Assembly (NCBI GenBank): GCA_002286855.1
Contig: NRSV01000053.1
Span: 184,781-248,780, forward strand
Direction of reading: 5' to 3'
DNA length: 64,000 nt
Source of the DNA: Bipolaris cookei
Taxonomy: Eukaryota; Ascomycota; Dothideomycetes; Pleosporales; Pleosporaceae
The notes below the pieces were generated by a model. The model saw nothing but the letters and a program-made list of their open reading frames with translations, did not search any database and had not been told where the DNA came from. Within the stretch, counting starts at the first letter, position 1; each line of letters starts with the position of its first letter. The position numbers and the translations under genes are program-made. Shown piece after piece: positions 42,066 to 52,559 of the stretch.

Positions 42066-43340
42066 ATGGCACCACCACCTCGCCCTCCGTTCACCGAGCT
42101 TCCGCTTGACAAGAGTGGTCCTCCGGGAAACGCATGGGGTCTCTACGGTGCCAATGATGAACTTGGTGCCCTGAATATGATCACTCCCTCTGTTGTCAAA
42201 GCCGCCGCACAAGAAATCCAAACCGGGGACCGTGTATCTCTGGACTGGTACCTTAATCTGCCATCCCACCCATCCTTCAACCGGCCATCATTCTCCTGGA
42301 CCATGGAAAATAAGAAGCATCCAGACGGGACGGAACGAACAATAAATGACGATCATGTGAATTTCAACACACAGGGAAGCAGCCAATGGGATGGTTTTAG
42401 ACATTACGGATACCAAAGAGCAAAGAAGTACTACGGCGGACGCTCACAGCAAGACATTGAATCATCGCAAGTCATTGGTATCGACCGTGTAGCCAACTCA
42501 GGCGGCATCACGACCAGAGGCGTCATCCTAGACTATCCGCGCTATCTCGAGAAGAAAGGCGAAAAGCAGGTGAATTCGCTGGAGGCGAAGAGCATCACTG
42601 CAGATGTGCTGAGGGACATGTTGAAGGACGTGGGCGTTCAGCCAAGAGAAGGCGATCTGCTCTTGCTGAGAACAGGCTTTACTCGGGATTACAATAAGCT
42701 AAGTGAAGCAGAAAGAAAAGCGATCAAGAACAAAACACCAACTTCCCTTGGTATTCATTCCGACAAGCAGAGCTTACAGTGGATTTGGGAAAGTGGATTC
42801 GCAGCTGTTGGTAAGATATTTCTTGATCTATGCTCTTGCCTCTGTTCAACCTAGTACATGTCTCCATTTCTCATACTAGAAGTTCTGTGTTAAATGTCTC
42901 CTAACCGAATGACAGCGTCTGATGCCCCTTCTTTCGAAATGGGGCCTTTAGTAGGTCCTCACAATGCCCCCGGTGGCATATGGGCAAACGAGTCTTGGGA
43001 AGAAGAGATGCAAGGTGGTGGGTTGCTGCATCAATGGCTACTTGGTGGTTGGGGGGTCATGATTGGTGAAATGTGGGACTTGGAGGCACTGTGTAATAAG
43101 AGCGCAGAATTGGGAAGAAACACATGCTTTGTGAGCAGTGTGCCGCTCAAGGTATGTCGGATCGTCTCTTCTTCCTTCTTTTTCCAAACCTTAGAGGCCA
43201 CGTGAGTACACTAATAGGAGAGATGGAAGGTGCAAAAGAAGGACATACTGCTTGGTGATACATGACGCAAAGCTAATCATAGTCCATCACAGGTACCGGG
43301 CGGTGTAGCAAGTCCACCAAATGCTGTCGCTATCTTCTAA
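42066..43340 (+). CDS. Cyclase-family (kynurenine formamidase-like) metal hydrolase
   Basis: Three exons (42066-42810, 42916-43151, 43293-43340) encode 342 residues. The sequence opens PFTELPLDKSGPPGNAWGLY and GANDELGALNMITP, typical of the fungal branch of the cyclase family (PF04199-type). The core contains FNTQGSSQWDGFRHYGYQ, which occupies the place of the HxGTHxD metal-binding motif of bacterial members; the altered residues are usual for fungal homologues as I recall them. RGVILDYPRYL and REGDLLLLRTGF follow. The final exon codes only 15 residues (VPGGVASPPNAVAIF). Substrate unknown: relatives include kynurenine formamidases and cyclic-imide or polyketide-related enzymes. No signal peptide, so cytosolic. 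Confidence 0.87.
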
Positions 43341-44086
43341 ATTAGGTTGTATATTAGAGGAATACACTTGCGGACCTTCAGAAACTTTGCCAAGTTCAAG
43401 ATAGGGTTGGAAATGGTTTAGTCAAAAGCTGTATTGACAAATATCGACAATCTCCCACCAAATTTCTCAGTGTATTACTTTTATACAAGATATACGAGAT
43501 TGCCCGCTTCCCTCCGGATCGCTGCGGAGTGTACAGTTTACGATGTAGTGCTGGTCTTAGTAGCAATACTTACACGGGCGCGCTTCCCTTTTCACCTCCT
43601 TTTCACTCTTTCTTTCTTTCTTTCTCTCAATAAGTCTGTAGTAAGTGTGTACATGCTGTGCATTGATCTCGGTGAAGGTGAAGGTTAGTACAATTACCAT
43701 TATGTCTTACGGTCAAGTGAAAGCATGACGTACTAAAGCTTGGACAAGTTAAACAGACATAAATATATAGCCATGCAATCCCTGCTACGATCATCTTCAT
43801 CTCCAATCTTCAATCTTGAAACAAAGCCAAGCACGTATATATACGCAACTGAAAAGGGGGTAAAAAGCTTGGAAAGACGCACAGTCACCTTTTCAACCTT
43901 GGTTTCAACTTTAAAATAACGTAAGCTCTAACTCTAAATACTGAGTTGTACACATGTATGTGAACTCTAAACTTTAACGCAAGACTTTAAATGTCCGTCT
44001 CTCGTCCATCATATTTTAGACTTTTGTCTTTCGCTTCACTTTCCTCGTTTCGCCAAGATATACCTGACTTTGACAAATAAAATAAG
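43341..44086. other. Intergenic, A+T-rich, promoter of the small secreted protein
   Basis: Contains CTTTCTTTCTTTCTTTCTC near 43607-43627 and TATATATA at about 43835-43842. No gene recognised. Confidence 0.5.
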
Positions 44087-44576
44087 ATGAAGTACTTCAC
44101 TCTCGTCACGATTACTGCGCTTGTTGCTTTTGCGACTGCGCACCCTGCGGCTCAAGATAGTGGACAGTCGGTCGCCCCTTGTAGCAGGATTTGTGCTGGG
44201 CCTTCGTTGTCTTGCGGTGAGGGCGAAGTAAGTTAAACTTTTTTCCTGCTTTTAGGTCTTCGCCTCTTCTTCGTACATGCTTTGTGTTCCGTATATGCAC
44301 GCTATTTTGTTCAGAGGCTAACATCGTGGCAGATCATCCAGAAGCTTGGTGTAAGTATTATTACATTTTATGCGGAGACTACGTTGAACGCGCAAACAAC
44401 ATAGGATTGAAAGCAGACTGGACGACCACAGAAAAACCTTTCGAATTTGAGCGCATGGCAAATGGATTCGAAGTGACTAACATATTGTATAGACCTGCTA
44501 CACTTGCTGCCAAAAAATTGTAGTTCCCTCACGGCGTCTTGATGGTGCGCCCTGGTACTACCGTCACACAATATAA
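44087..44576 (+). CDS. Small secreted cysteine-rich protein (candidate effector)
   Basis: Three exons inferred from splice signals: 44087-44227, 44333-44350 (18 nt) and 44493-44576, all joining in phase 0, 80 residues. The signal peptide MKYFTLVTITALVAFATA is clear and followed by HPAAQDSGQSVAPC. Six cysteines lie in two clusters, CSRICAGPSLSC in exon 1 and TCYTCC in exon 3, suggesting three disulphides. Introns have GTAAGT donors and CTAAC branch sites 10-15 nt before their acceptors. An alternative acceptor after 44314 would add six residues. Size, secretion signal and cysteines fit effector-like or antimicrobial-type fungal peptides; no family recognised. It lies beside a 1.7-kb A+T-rich gene desert, a common setting for such genes. 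Confidence 0.6.
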
Positions 44577-46262
44577 GCCCTATGGTAAAGGGTTTACGTA
44601 TGCATGCTATGGATCAAAGACATACCTGCGTTTTTCTTCGTACATACTATGTGACTCAATTTCGAAGACTGAGTATATTGAATTCTGTATTTAATAACAA
44701 ATTGTCCGATATCTCAAGTGACAACCTAACAACTCGCTATCAAAGCTCATCACTGTTCGTTATAGTCAACCCAATAAATCTTCTGTGAAATATACCGTCG
44801 CTCCCAAAGCCAGGAACAATATTCACCACTCCTCACTCTTCTTCGATATATCTACCATACGCCCTACACAAGCTTCAAAATTCAAACTTTATTCTCTCTC
44901 GTAATCCCACATACTAACAATATAAAACCTATATTATTCTCCCATTCATGTTACCTACATACATTTATTCCATCTCTCCACTTTCTTTCTTTTAAACAAC
45001 TTTGTATTTTTTGAGGAGATAATATCTTCGGCTCTAATCATCATGGGGTGTTCTCAAAGTAGTCCACACTGCACTTACCAACAAGCAATTGCTCGTGCCA
45101 CAGAAATATGAATGATTACGTTAGGGGAGTTCTAATCTGACTTTCTCAAGATACAAACTACAGTAACACCTTTTCTTCATCTACCTATCCTTTTCAAACT
45201 CGTTGCGTTAACAGTAATCTTTGCACCAACAAAACTCCGTCGTCCACTACCCATAATTCCCCCATTTCTGCATTACAGTAAAACAAAAAACGACCTTGAT
45301 CTCTGGAAGAAAAGAGTAACATAATAACAAGAGCCGCAGGAACATTTGGAGAAGTACAAATACGCTGCCTATCTTCTTCTTCTTTTCCTCACTCATCTTT
45401 TTATCTCATCCATCTCTACTCCTCGCTATTTCACTATTCCCCCCCTTCTCCATTTGGTCCTGTTTAGCCATAAGAAAAGAGGAAAAGAACAAACATGAAC
45501 CTCACCCTCTTAACCCTCAAAGCATTAACCGACACAACACTGGGCACTACCAGGAACTCTCCAGTCACGAACTGGAAACGGCAATCCAAACCCGTGTGGC
45601 GACATGTACATCTAGCTCTTTCCTGAATATTCTAACGATCAAGCATATGTGCTGTTTTCCTCATTCTCCATCTTTGCCGTGAAAAAAAACTGAACTCTGT
45701 GTTGAGGTGTGGAATGATACTGACGTTGGGGAAATATATTGTTGACGAATAAAACGTAAGTTGCTTGTTTATCGTAGTTATGCTGGACGTGTTTACAATG
45801 AGAAGGGACAGCTAGCCGCAAGTTGCGGTTTTTATGATTTGATTTACTAAATAACGTGTGTGGTTATGTAGGAATGTTATCGGTGCTGTGGGGATTGAAG
45901 ATGAAAGTGCGAGGGTTTATGTCGTTGATATGGGTGGACAGGTGTAGTGGGGTATTTGCCGAGAAGAGAGATTGTGAAGTGGTAGACGTGGGAGCGAGCT
46001 ACGAAGAAATAAAGGGTTATTTTTACTAGATGATTTGGGTGGACATAAGTGCGAAAGTACTTTTTATTCCGCATGATCCATGGATTCTTATTAGAAGTCC
46101 TTGGCAGAGCTAGGCATGTGTACAGTCTGATCGCATCCGTATTATATTTTCGAGTTCTAGTAGCTGATCCTTGTCATGTCGAACTCCATACTACAATTTG
46201 ACGAAAAAAGAAGCATTCAAAACATTACCAACATAACCACCTTCGCCTCATCCCTCCAACTC
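44577..46262. other. A+T-rich gene desert
   Basis: 1.7 kb with pyrimidine-rich blocks (for example 45370-45460) that look like leaders, each followed by only short open frames (ATG at 45495, about 43 codons; ATG at 45043, 22 codons). I cannot support a gene here. Confidence 0.5.
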
Positions 46263-47298
46263 TCAAATATACTGCTCAACCTGCTGCTCGCTCCACTCCC
46301 AAAACGCCTTTGCAGTCTCCTTTCCCTGCTCAGAATAATAGTCCTTTCTCAGCTCCATCACGCGTCCCCAAGGCACAATCCACTCGCTCCCCTTAAGCTT
46401 CGCAGCTTCCGGCGCCAGCGCCGCAAAAAGCTCCGTATACGCACCATTTACAGCTGGATGCAATATGAACCGGCTAAGGAACATCACCCAGGAAGGCATA
46501 TGCCGGGAAAGCTCTGTCTTGAGGTTTCCAGGATTGAGTGACTGGCGGGAAACGTCAATAAACCCTCCAAACTAATAACAAAAGGAACTAGCAAAGTAGA
46601 AGAGAGAGAAAAAAGGAACATACCACACTAACCATCCCCTCCTCCCCATACCGCCGTTGAAACTCCATAGCATGCAGCACATTCCCCCCTTTACTAACCG
46701 CATACTTCATAATCGCCGCGGTATCCTTCTTATAGTCCAAATTCTGCATATCTACCCCTCCCTTTGGCGCAGCTACATGTGCCGCTGCACTTGACACCCA
46801 TACCACCCTTACACTCCCCGCAGGTTCTCTCTTCGCTGTCGCAATCAGTAGTGGAGTAAGCAGTTTTGTGAAGAGAAACGGGGCAACGCAATTAGTTCCG
46901 AGCTGAAGTTCATATCCTTGTCTTGTTTTTAAGCCTTGGAACGGAACCATGACGCCTGCGTTGTTGATGAGGACGTCTAGACGGGATTCCTGGGCGAGGA
47001 ATTTTTCAACAGAGGGCTTGATGCCTTCAAGGTCGTTGAGGTCGAGGTGGAGATAGGTTAGTTTGCCTTTGGAGGATGGGTGCTGCTCTTTGATCCACGA
47101 GAGGGCTGCGGTTGTTTTTTCTGACGGGCGCGCAGCGGCGTAGACGGTACCGTTGCGCTAGTAGAGGAGGCGCGCTAGTTCTTTTCCTACGCCGGCGGAG
47201 GCGCCGGTCACGATGAAGACCTTGTCTTTGAGGTCGGGCAGCGAATCTTCGGTGAAGGAAGGTGCTGGGGGGAACATCTGACTGAATTGATTGCCCAT
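46263..47298 (-). pseudogene. Short-chain dehydrogenase/reductase with a single in-frame TAG
   Basis: Two exons on the minus strand (47298-46624 and 46541-46263) with an 82-nt intron form a collinear SDR of 316 codons apart from codon 47, which is TAG (47160-47158). The nucleotide-binding motif TGASAGVGKELARLLY ends immediately before the stop and the family sequence resumes directly after it (RNGTVYAAARP). NNAGVM, the catalytic YxxxK in YAVSKGGN and NPGNLKTEL are all present. CAG to TAG explains the lesion and is a CpA to TpA change on the coding strand. No intron could remove a single codon here. Intact homologues are NADP-dependent retinol-dehydrogenase/WW-oxidoreductase-like enzymes; substrate unknown. 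Either a young pseudogene or a sequence error. Confidence 0.85.
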
Positions 47299-47986
47299 TT
47301 TGACTCGAGGTTTCCTGGATGGATCGTATGTTGATAGTTCAACTTGTAAGATGATGGTGATGGCCTTGAGAAGGTATTTGAATATTATATCCCCTCCCTC
47401 TGATCTCTTTGGACGGTCCGGCTCTTCTCGCCCGTTAGAAACGGTCCGTTTCAAAACACATTGTCAGATATCACCCCAGTTGGTGAATTCAACAAAAATA
47501 ATTGATCGCCGATTACCAAATACATCTGCTGACCTGCAGAGCATGCATTCAGTTTCCCCAGAGAACTTTGTGGTAGGGGGTCGAGCGCAAAGTGGGCCCA
47601 TTAGCGTAGCTGGATAGCCTAGGCTTGACCGGCGGAGAAGGAGATGCGGAGGTGCAAGGGTGCAAGGGTGCTGTCCTGTCACCTGCCTGGGAACTAAATG
47701 CATGTTCTGTCTTTTAAAAAAGCTTGAAATGTGGAGTATCGAAATCGGATCTGAAATGAACCACATCGTTTACATACAAGCTGGAATGAGAGCAAATACT
47801 CGGTACCATCGCAAAGCCGAGAATCAGTGGTGGTGAGGTAGCAATTTCGAGATGACTGCAACTTAGTTAGAAGTGCTAGAGGGTTCTTTGATGGTATTCG
47901 GACATGGTAAACATTGAATATATCTTGCTTGTTTGCATCCCTTCTACACATACTGTCTAAATATAATCCATTCTTGGACCCAGGGC
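47299..47986. other. Intergenic between the SDR and hexokinase genes
   Basis: SDR promoter and hexokinase 3' end. GGTGCAAGGGTGCAAGGGTGC short tandem near 47650-47672. No gene recognised. Confidence 0.55.
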
Positions 47987-49589
47987 CTATTTCTTGTTGG
48001 TCTTTCCCATAGCAAGCAGCGCATCCTGGTCTCTGATACCAGCCAGTTGTCCTTGTTGCGCACGCTTGACTGTCAGCGCAGCAATGAGCGCAGCACCAAC
48101 ACCGGAACCGTCTTCGGCAGGTAGCACCTCAATAGGATCATTCTTGCCCTTTCCATACTTGGCTGGCCAGTCCATGATTTCCTTCAGTGCCTGAGCCTGA
48201 CGGATCTTGAAATGAGGGTACTTGCTGAATACGGAACCGTCGGCGCCAACATGCACCTCGCTCCATTTCTTGTGCTTGCAGATAGCGGATACACCGCAGG
48301 CAGTCAGACGAGCAGCGCGGGTACCAATCAGCTCAGCAAGTCGGCGGATTAGCTCGAGTTCAGGTTTAGTGCAGGTGATACCAAGCGTCTCCTGGAACAG
48401 ATCGGCCGTATCCTGCAAATTCTCGAAGCGGTCTTCTTCGATCTGGGAGAGAAAACCGGCATCAAGAGAATAAGGCTTGCCGAGTTTGCTGGCATTCTGG
48501 CCTTCGAACATGGAGCATTCTGTACCCTTGTGAAGATCCAAGAGGACTAGACGGAAGATTTCGCCAAGGTACAAACCTGCAACCATCTTTTCAAAAGTCT
48601 GTTGACCCGGTCGAGGCGACTCCTTGTCAACTATAACGTCGTACTTTGTCCGTGGCAGAACTTGGTGTTCGTTATCAAAGGCGCCCCATTCGCAGTTGAT
48701 AGCCATTGGCAGTTTTGGGTCCAGGTTCATGTGCTTCAGCTTGGGAATAGCACCACACTCCTCCATGTACGCAGCATTGCAGCCCGTGCCGAAGATGCAA
48801 CCAATTTTGATGCTGGTATCGGTATACGCTGAAGCAATCATGGTGCCAGTGGTATCGTTGACTAGCGCTGCGAGCTTGATGGGCACGCCACGTTCCTCCA
48901 GAGCTGCCTTAAATCCAGGCACAACGTCTACACCTTCCACGCCTTGTACGTCGAACCCCTTGGTCCATCTCTGTAGGACACCGTGATCAATAGCGTCTTG
49001 CGAGACAGGGTACGAGAAGGTGAAACCGAGGGGGAGATCGGCGAGCTGCTCGCCCTCGTGGTGGTACTCGATAAATTGCTGGAGGCAGTCGGCGACGTAG
49101 CCCCATAGCTCTTCAGCAGTACCAGTCTTCAGCTCCTCGGGCATACGGTACTTTGATTGTATAATCTCAAACTCCCCCTTCTCTTCCGTCAGGGTAACCT
49201 CGCAAACACGTAGGTTCGTACCGCCCATGTCAAGCGCAAGATATTTGCCGGTCTCGTTGCCATCGGGAAAGGCCATGCACCAGGTCGGAATCATAGGCTA
49301 TCTATGTCAGTGTTATGCTGCTAGCGCTGCGAGTGAGGTGCAACTCACAATGCTTCCGCCTTGCTCTGATAGTCCCTTCTCCAGCTCTCCAACAAAGTGA
49401 TCCGAGATGTGCTTGATCTTTTCCGTGGAGACAACAAACTGCTCCTCTAGCTTCTCAATCTGCTCCTTCAGATCCCGGGGCATGTCTGCCATGGAGCCTA
49501 GCACAGTTGTCATTCCCTCAGTCTTTGTGGTAACAGGCTTGGAACATACCCTTGCGGGAAGGGGGTTTCTTTGCGCCCAGCAACACCAT
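47987..49589 (-). CDS. HXK1: Hexokinase
   Basis: Three exons (49589-49550, 49497-49349, 49297-47987) encode 499 residues. The first exon codes MVLLGAKKPPSRK plus one base. The sugar-kinase phosphate-1 motif is LALDMGGTNLRV, the glucose-binding/catalytic Asp lies in LVNDTTGTM, and GCIFGTGCNAAYME and INCEWGAFDNEH complete the active site; the adenosine motif is HVGADGSVF. It phosphorylates glucose, fructose and mannose at C6 in the cytosol. Full length with all key residues. Some fungal hexokinases also act in glucose repression, which cannot be judged here. Confidence 0.95.
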
Positions 49590-50414
49590 GATTCCAGCTG
49601 TGAGATTGAATTAGATATGACCGGTTTTATCGTAATTTATCGTAATAGGCGTTGTATGTCGAGACAAAAGTTGAGGCTGATAGGTGGGGAACTTCAGCTG
49701 CTTGTCAGTGTCGGTACAATGACGATATGCTTGTGGAGATGCTAGGACTGGAGGGAACCGCTCAGCCGTCATGTTCCGCGGGCAATCCCACTTTTTGTAG
49801 ACGAGATTTGCTTTCTCCACCTGCCCAGGTTGCTTTTGGAAGTAGTATGGGGAGCTGAGCTTACCGAGACTGTGTTATCATGCACCATCCACGGTCAAGT
49901 CCGCCAATGGCTTGTAAGGATTATTTAACAAGCGTTCAAGCTCAATCGAGGTTGATGGGGATTGAAGCAGAAGAAAGTGTAGAGTGCAATTGGAGGAAGC
50001 GGAATCGGGGAGGGGGGATGGATACGCTCGAAAGCCATGTTGAGCCCCGCCATCCCACGTAACATGGCTGGACACGCCTCCGAGCTTGGAGTGCCGCGAT
50101 GGACCCCGCCACCCTGTCCACCGCCTTCTCATTCATCCTTGGCTTCGGACTCGATGCTTTTGCTTTGTGCAACATCTCACCGCAACACATTTGCGTCTTT
50201 CTCAACCAGAGAAGCTCTGCGCATTCAGCACCATGTACTAGGAATCGCTTGTTTTTGAATCGTTATTTAAACATGACAAGCCAGTGTCTAGATACCCAGA
50301 CACCGGCATAAAAAACCTCATTGTGTTCCTGCACGGGTATCATAACGCCAAGACCCGGGCTTTACGCCATGCCCAATACCAATCCCCTTGCCTGTCATCA
50401 TGTATGCACTGCTC
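49590..50414. other. Intergenic between hexokinase and SGF73
   Basis: Hexokinase promoter and SGF73 3' end (both minus strand). Overlapping short open frames only. Confidence 0.55.
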
Positions 50415-51831
50415 TCAGGATACTTTCTGCAAGTGTCCGGGCAGCAACTGTCGAGGGCCACCGGAACTAATAGTACTTTGCCTTCTGCTCCCCGCTCCAC
50501 TATCAAGTCCAGCACTCAGCGGTGCCCCAAAGCCCGCGCTCTGTGGAAAATGTTCGTTGGTTGCGCTCAGAGGTGCGCCCATCATACCCAGTCCCATCCC
50601 TCGCCCGGTGCTCGCGTTATCTCCTGAGAACATGGAGCCTCCTCCACCAGGCGGCGCTCCAAGTGCTGAACGAATCATGCCCTTCATCCGTATATATTGG
50701 TATTTCGATCGTTGAGATGTGTGAGTATACGTTGCCATAGGACGCGGTCGGTGTCGGCCCAGGGCGGCCATGATCGAGTCTTTCTCTTCGTCAGAGTCAA
50801 CAGCACCCGAGGGCTCGAGGTCTTCGGGAAGAGGAGCGTTTGCGTCAATGAGCGATCCTGAAGCCAGGTTAGCGTGTGCTCCTCTCGACACTGGTTGTCA
50901 AATGGCATACTTTGTATCTTGGCTTGGTTCTTCTTTTGGTACTGCGCCAACAGCATATCGTACGGCAGACTACGTCCCGGGACAGCCCTCTTGAGACCCA
51001 TGGAATGGCTCTTGCAAGTCAAACTCCTGGCGCAGTATCCACCGTTTGGTAGAGACACACCACATTGCCTCTCAACGTCGACTGGCCCTTTGGGTTTCGC
51101 ACCCTTTTGCTTGGGTTCGTCCTTCTTCTTTTTCTTTGCATTGGGCGCCTTCTCTGCATTCCCATCAAGCTTCCGCTTCTTGCCCTTCTTTGCGCCGTCC
51201 CCATCCATGGAAGCGCCTTTGATGGCTGACTTGCGCGACTTACCACTTTCGTCGTCTTCGCCTTTCTCCTTTCTGAGCGCAGCATCTTTGGCCTCCTTGG
51301 CTTCTTTCTTCTTCTTAAGCTTCTCTTGCTTCTTGTGGAGACACTCGCGGATATGCGTTGCTGACGATGCGCGGAGCACTGGCCGACGACAGTGCTTGCA
51401 TTGTACGGTATCTACCTTGTCATCTAACGGGCGGCCACTAGGGAAGCCAGAGATTGTCTTCTCGTCGAGAGGATTGATCACAGGCGAAGTCGTCGACGAT
51501 GCGGGGGCTTTGTTCTCAATATCTGACATTACATTAGCATAGTATAGACTATATGCATGCATATAGTGCGCTGCACACAGAGTTCAGCATACTTGTCGCA
51601 TCGCTCTCCTTCCAGTTGCCCGGTAGCGATGGTTTAGGCACCGGCTTCTTGATCCTCAACCTGATCCTCGACTTTTCCGACTTTACGACGCCTTTGACCA
51701 GACTCTTGTCTAGCAGGCCTATGGCTCCCTCCGAGTTTGTAGGAGTTCCTATAGCGCATTAGTGCCAACGCGCGTGTGGGGTGTGGGCACTGCGGCGTGA
51801 GCTCACCCTTTCGCGCCCCATTCGCGGCCAT
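50415..51831 (-). CDS. SGF73: SAGA-complex subunit Sgf73 (ataxin-7/SCA7 family)
   Basis: Four exons (51831-51807, 51748-51593, 51522-50911, 50857-50415) encode 411 residues. The N-terminus has KPSLPGNWKESDAT, as in the Sgf73 segment that docks the deubiquitinase module, then a zinc-finger-like CKHCRRPVLRASSATHIREC (about 98-117). A Lys-rich stretch is followed by the SCA7 domain (about 205-245, QCGVSLPNGGYCARSLTCK and SHSMGLKRAVPGR). The tail is Gly/Ser/Met-rich. Sgf73 tethers the Ubp8 deubiquitinase module to SAGA and acts in transcription and histone H2B deubiquitination in the nucleus. Exon joins agree in phase; the first exon is 25 nt. Confidence 0.92.
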
Positions 51832-52559
51832 GGTCACGGCTGCTTAATGTCGGCGGAGGCCTTTACTGGGCTTCTGACAGGTTCCCAAGGTTTCCCGGAA
51901 CGTGATATCAATATTGCCGATGCCCGGTTGCTTGTAAAGAATGAATCCAGATGGGTATAGACGCGCGTGTTGTTGAAGGCCTCGGATCGGGTGTCGCCCG
52001 GCGATGACGCGCTAGTCCAAACCGGTCGATACATCACATGCGCGCGCCATAGTTGCTCTCTAGGATCATGACACCGAGTATTACACGCATAATTTAAAAG
52101 TGAATGGTTCTTTTTCTCTTATAAAATACATTGTTTAACTACTTGATGTAGTGATGAAACACCATGCAGCTGCATATAGTACTGTCAAGTCAAGACAGAA
52201 TGCGCAGTTCCAAGACAACCACCTAATGCATACCATGACATACCCAGTGAATTGAGGCCGAAACTTCCAGTCGACCACTCCAGCACCATGCCATATCCTG
52301 TCAAACGCCTTGAAATGCATGTACCGTACTCTGAGCGCCATTGCTCTTGGTATCAACGCTCCGAAATTCACCAAAATATGCTGTTTCGTCATTCGTAAAT
52401 ATACGCAGGTATTTCAACCTTTCAGTGTGGCGCTTTCGAGCTTGATCGTCATGAAAGCCTTGCAAGAATGTGTAAATCTTGCCGCTATGGTTTTGGAGCA
52501 AGTTCATGGGTTGTTCATACCATGTTCAACCTCTTGTGTATGCTTGTTGCACCTATACA
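51832..52559. other. Intergenic between SGF73 and ITC1
   Basis: SGF73 promoter and ITC1 3' region. Open frames on both strands (up to about 85 codons) show no family features. Confidence 0.55.

Noticed and set aside
45495..45630. Small gene after a pyrimidine-rich leader
   Set aside because: About 43 codons without a signal peptide, domain or convincing splice continuation.
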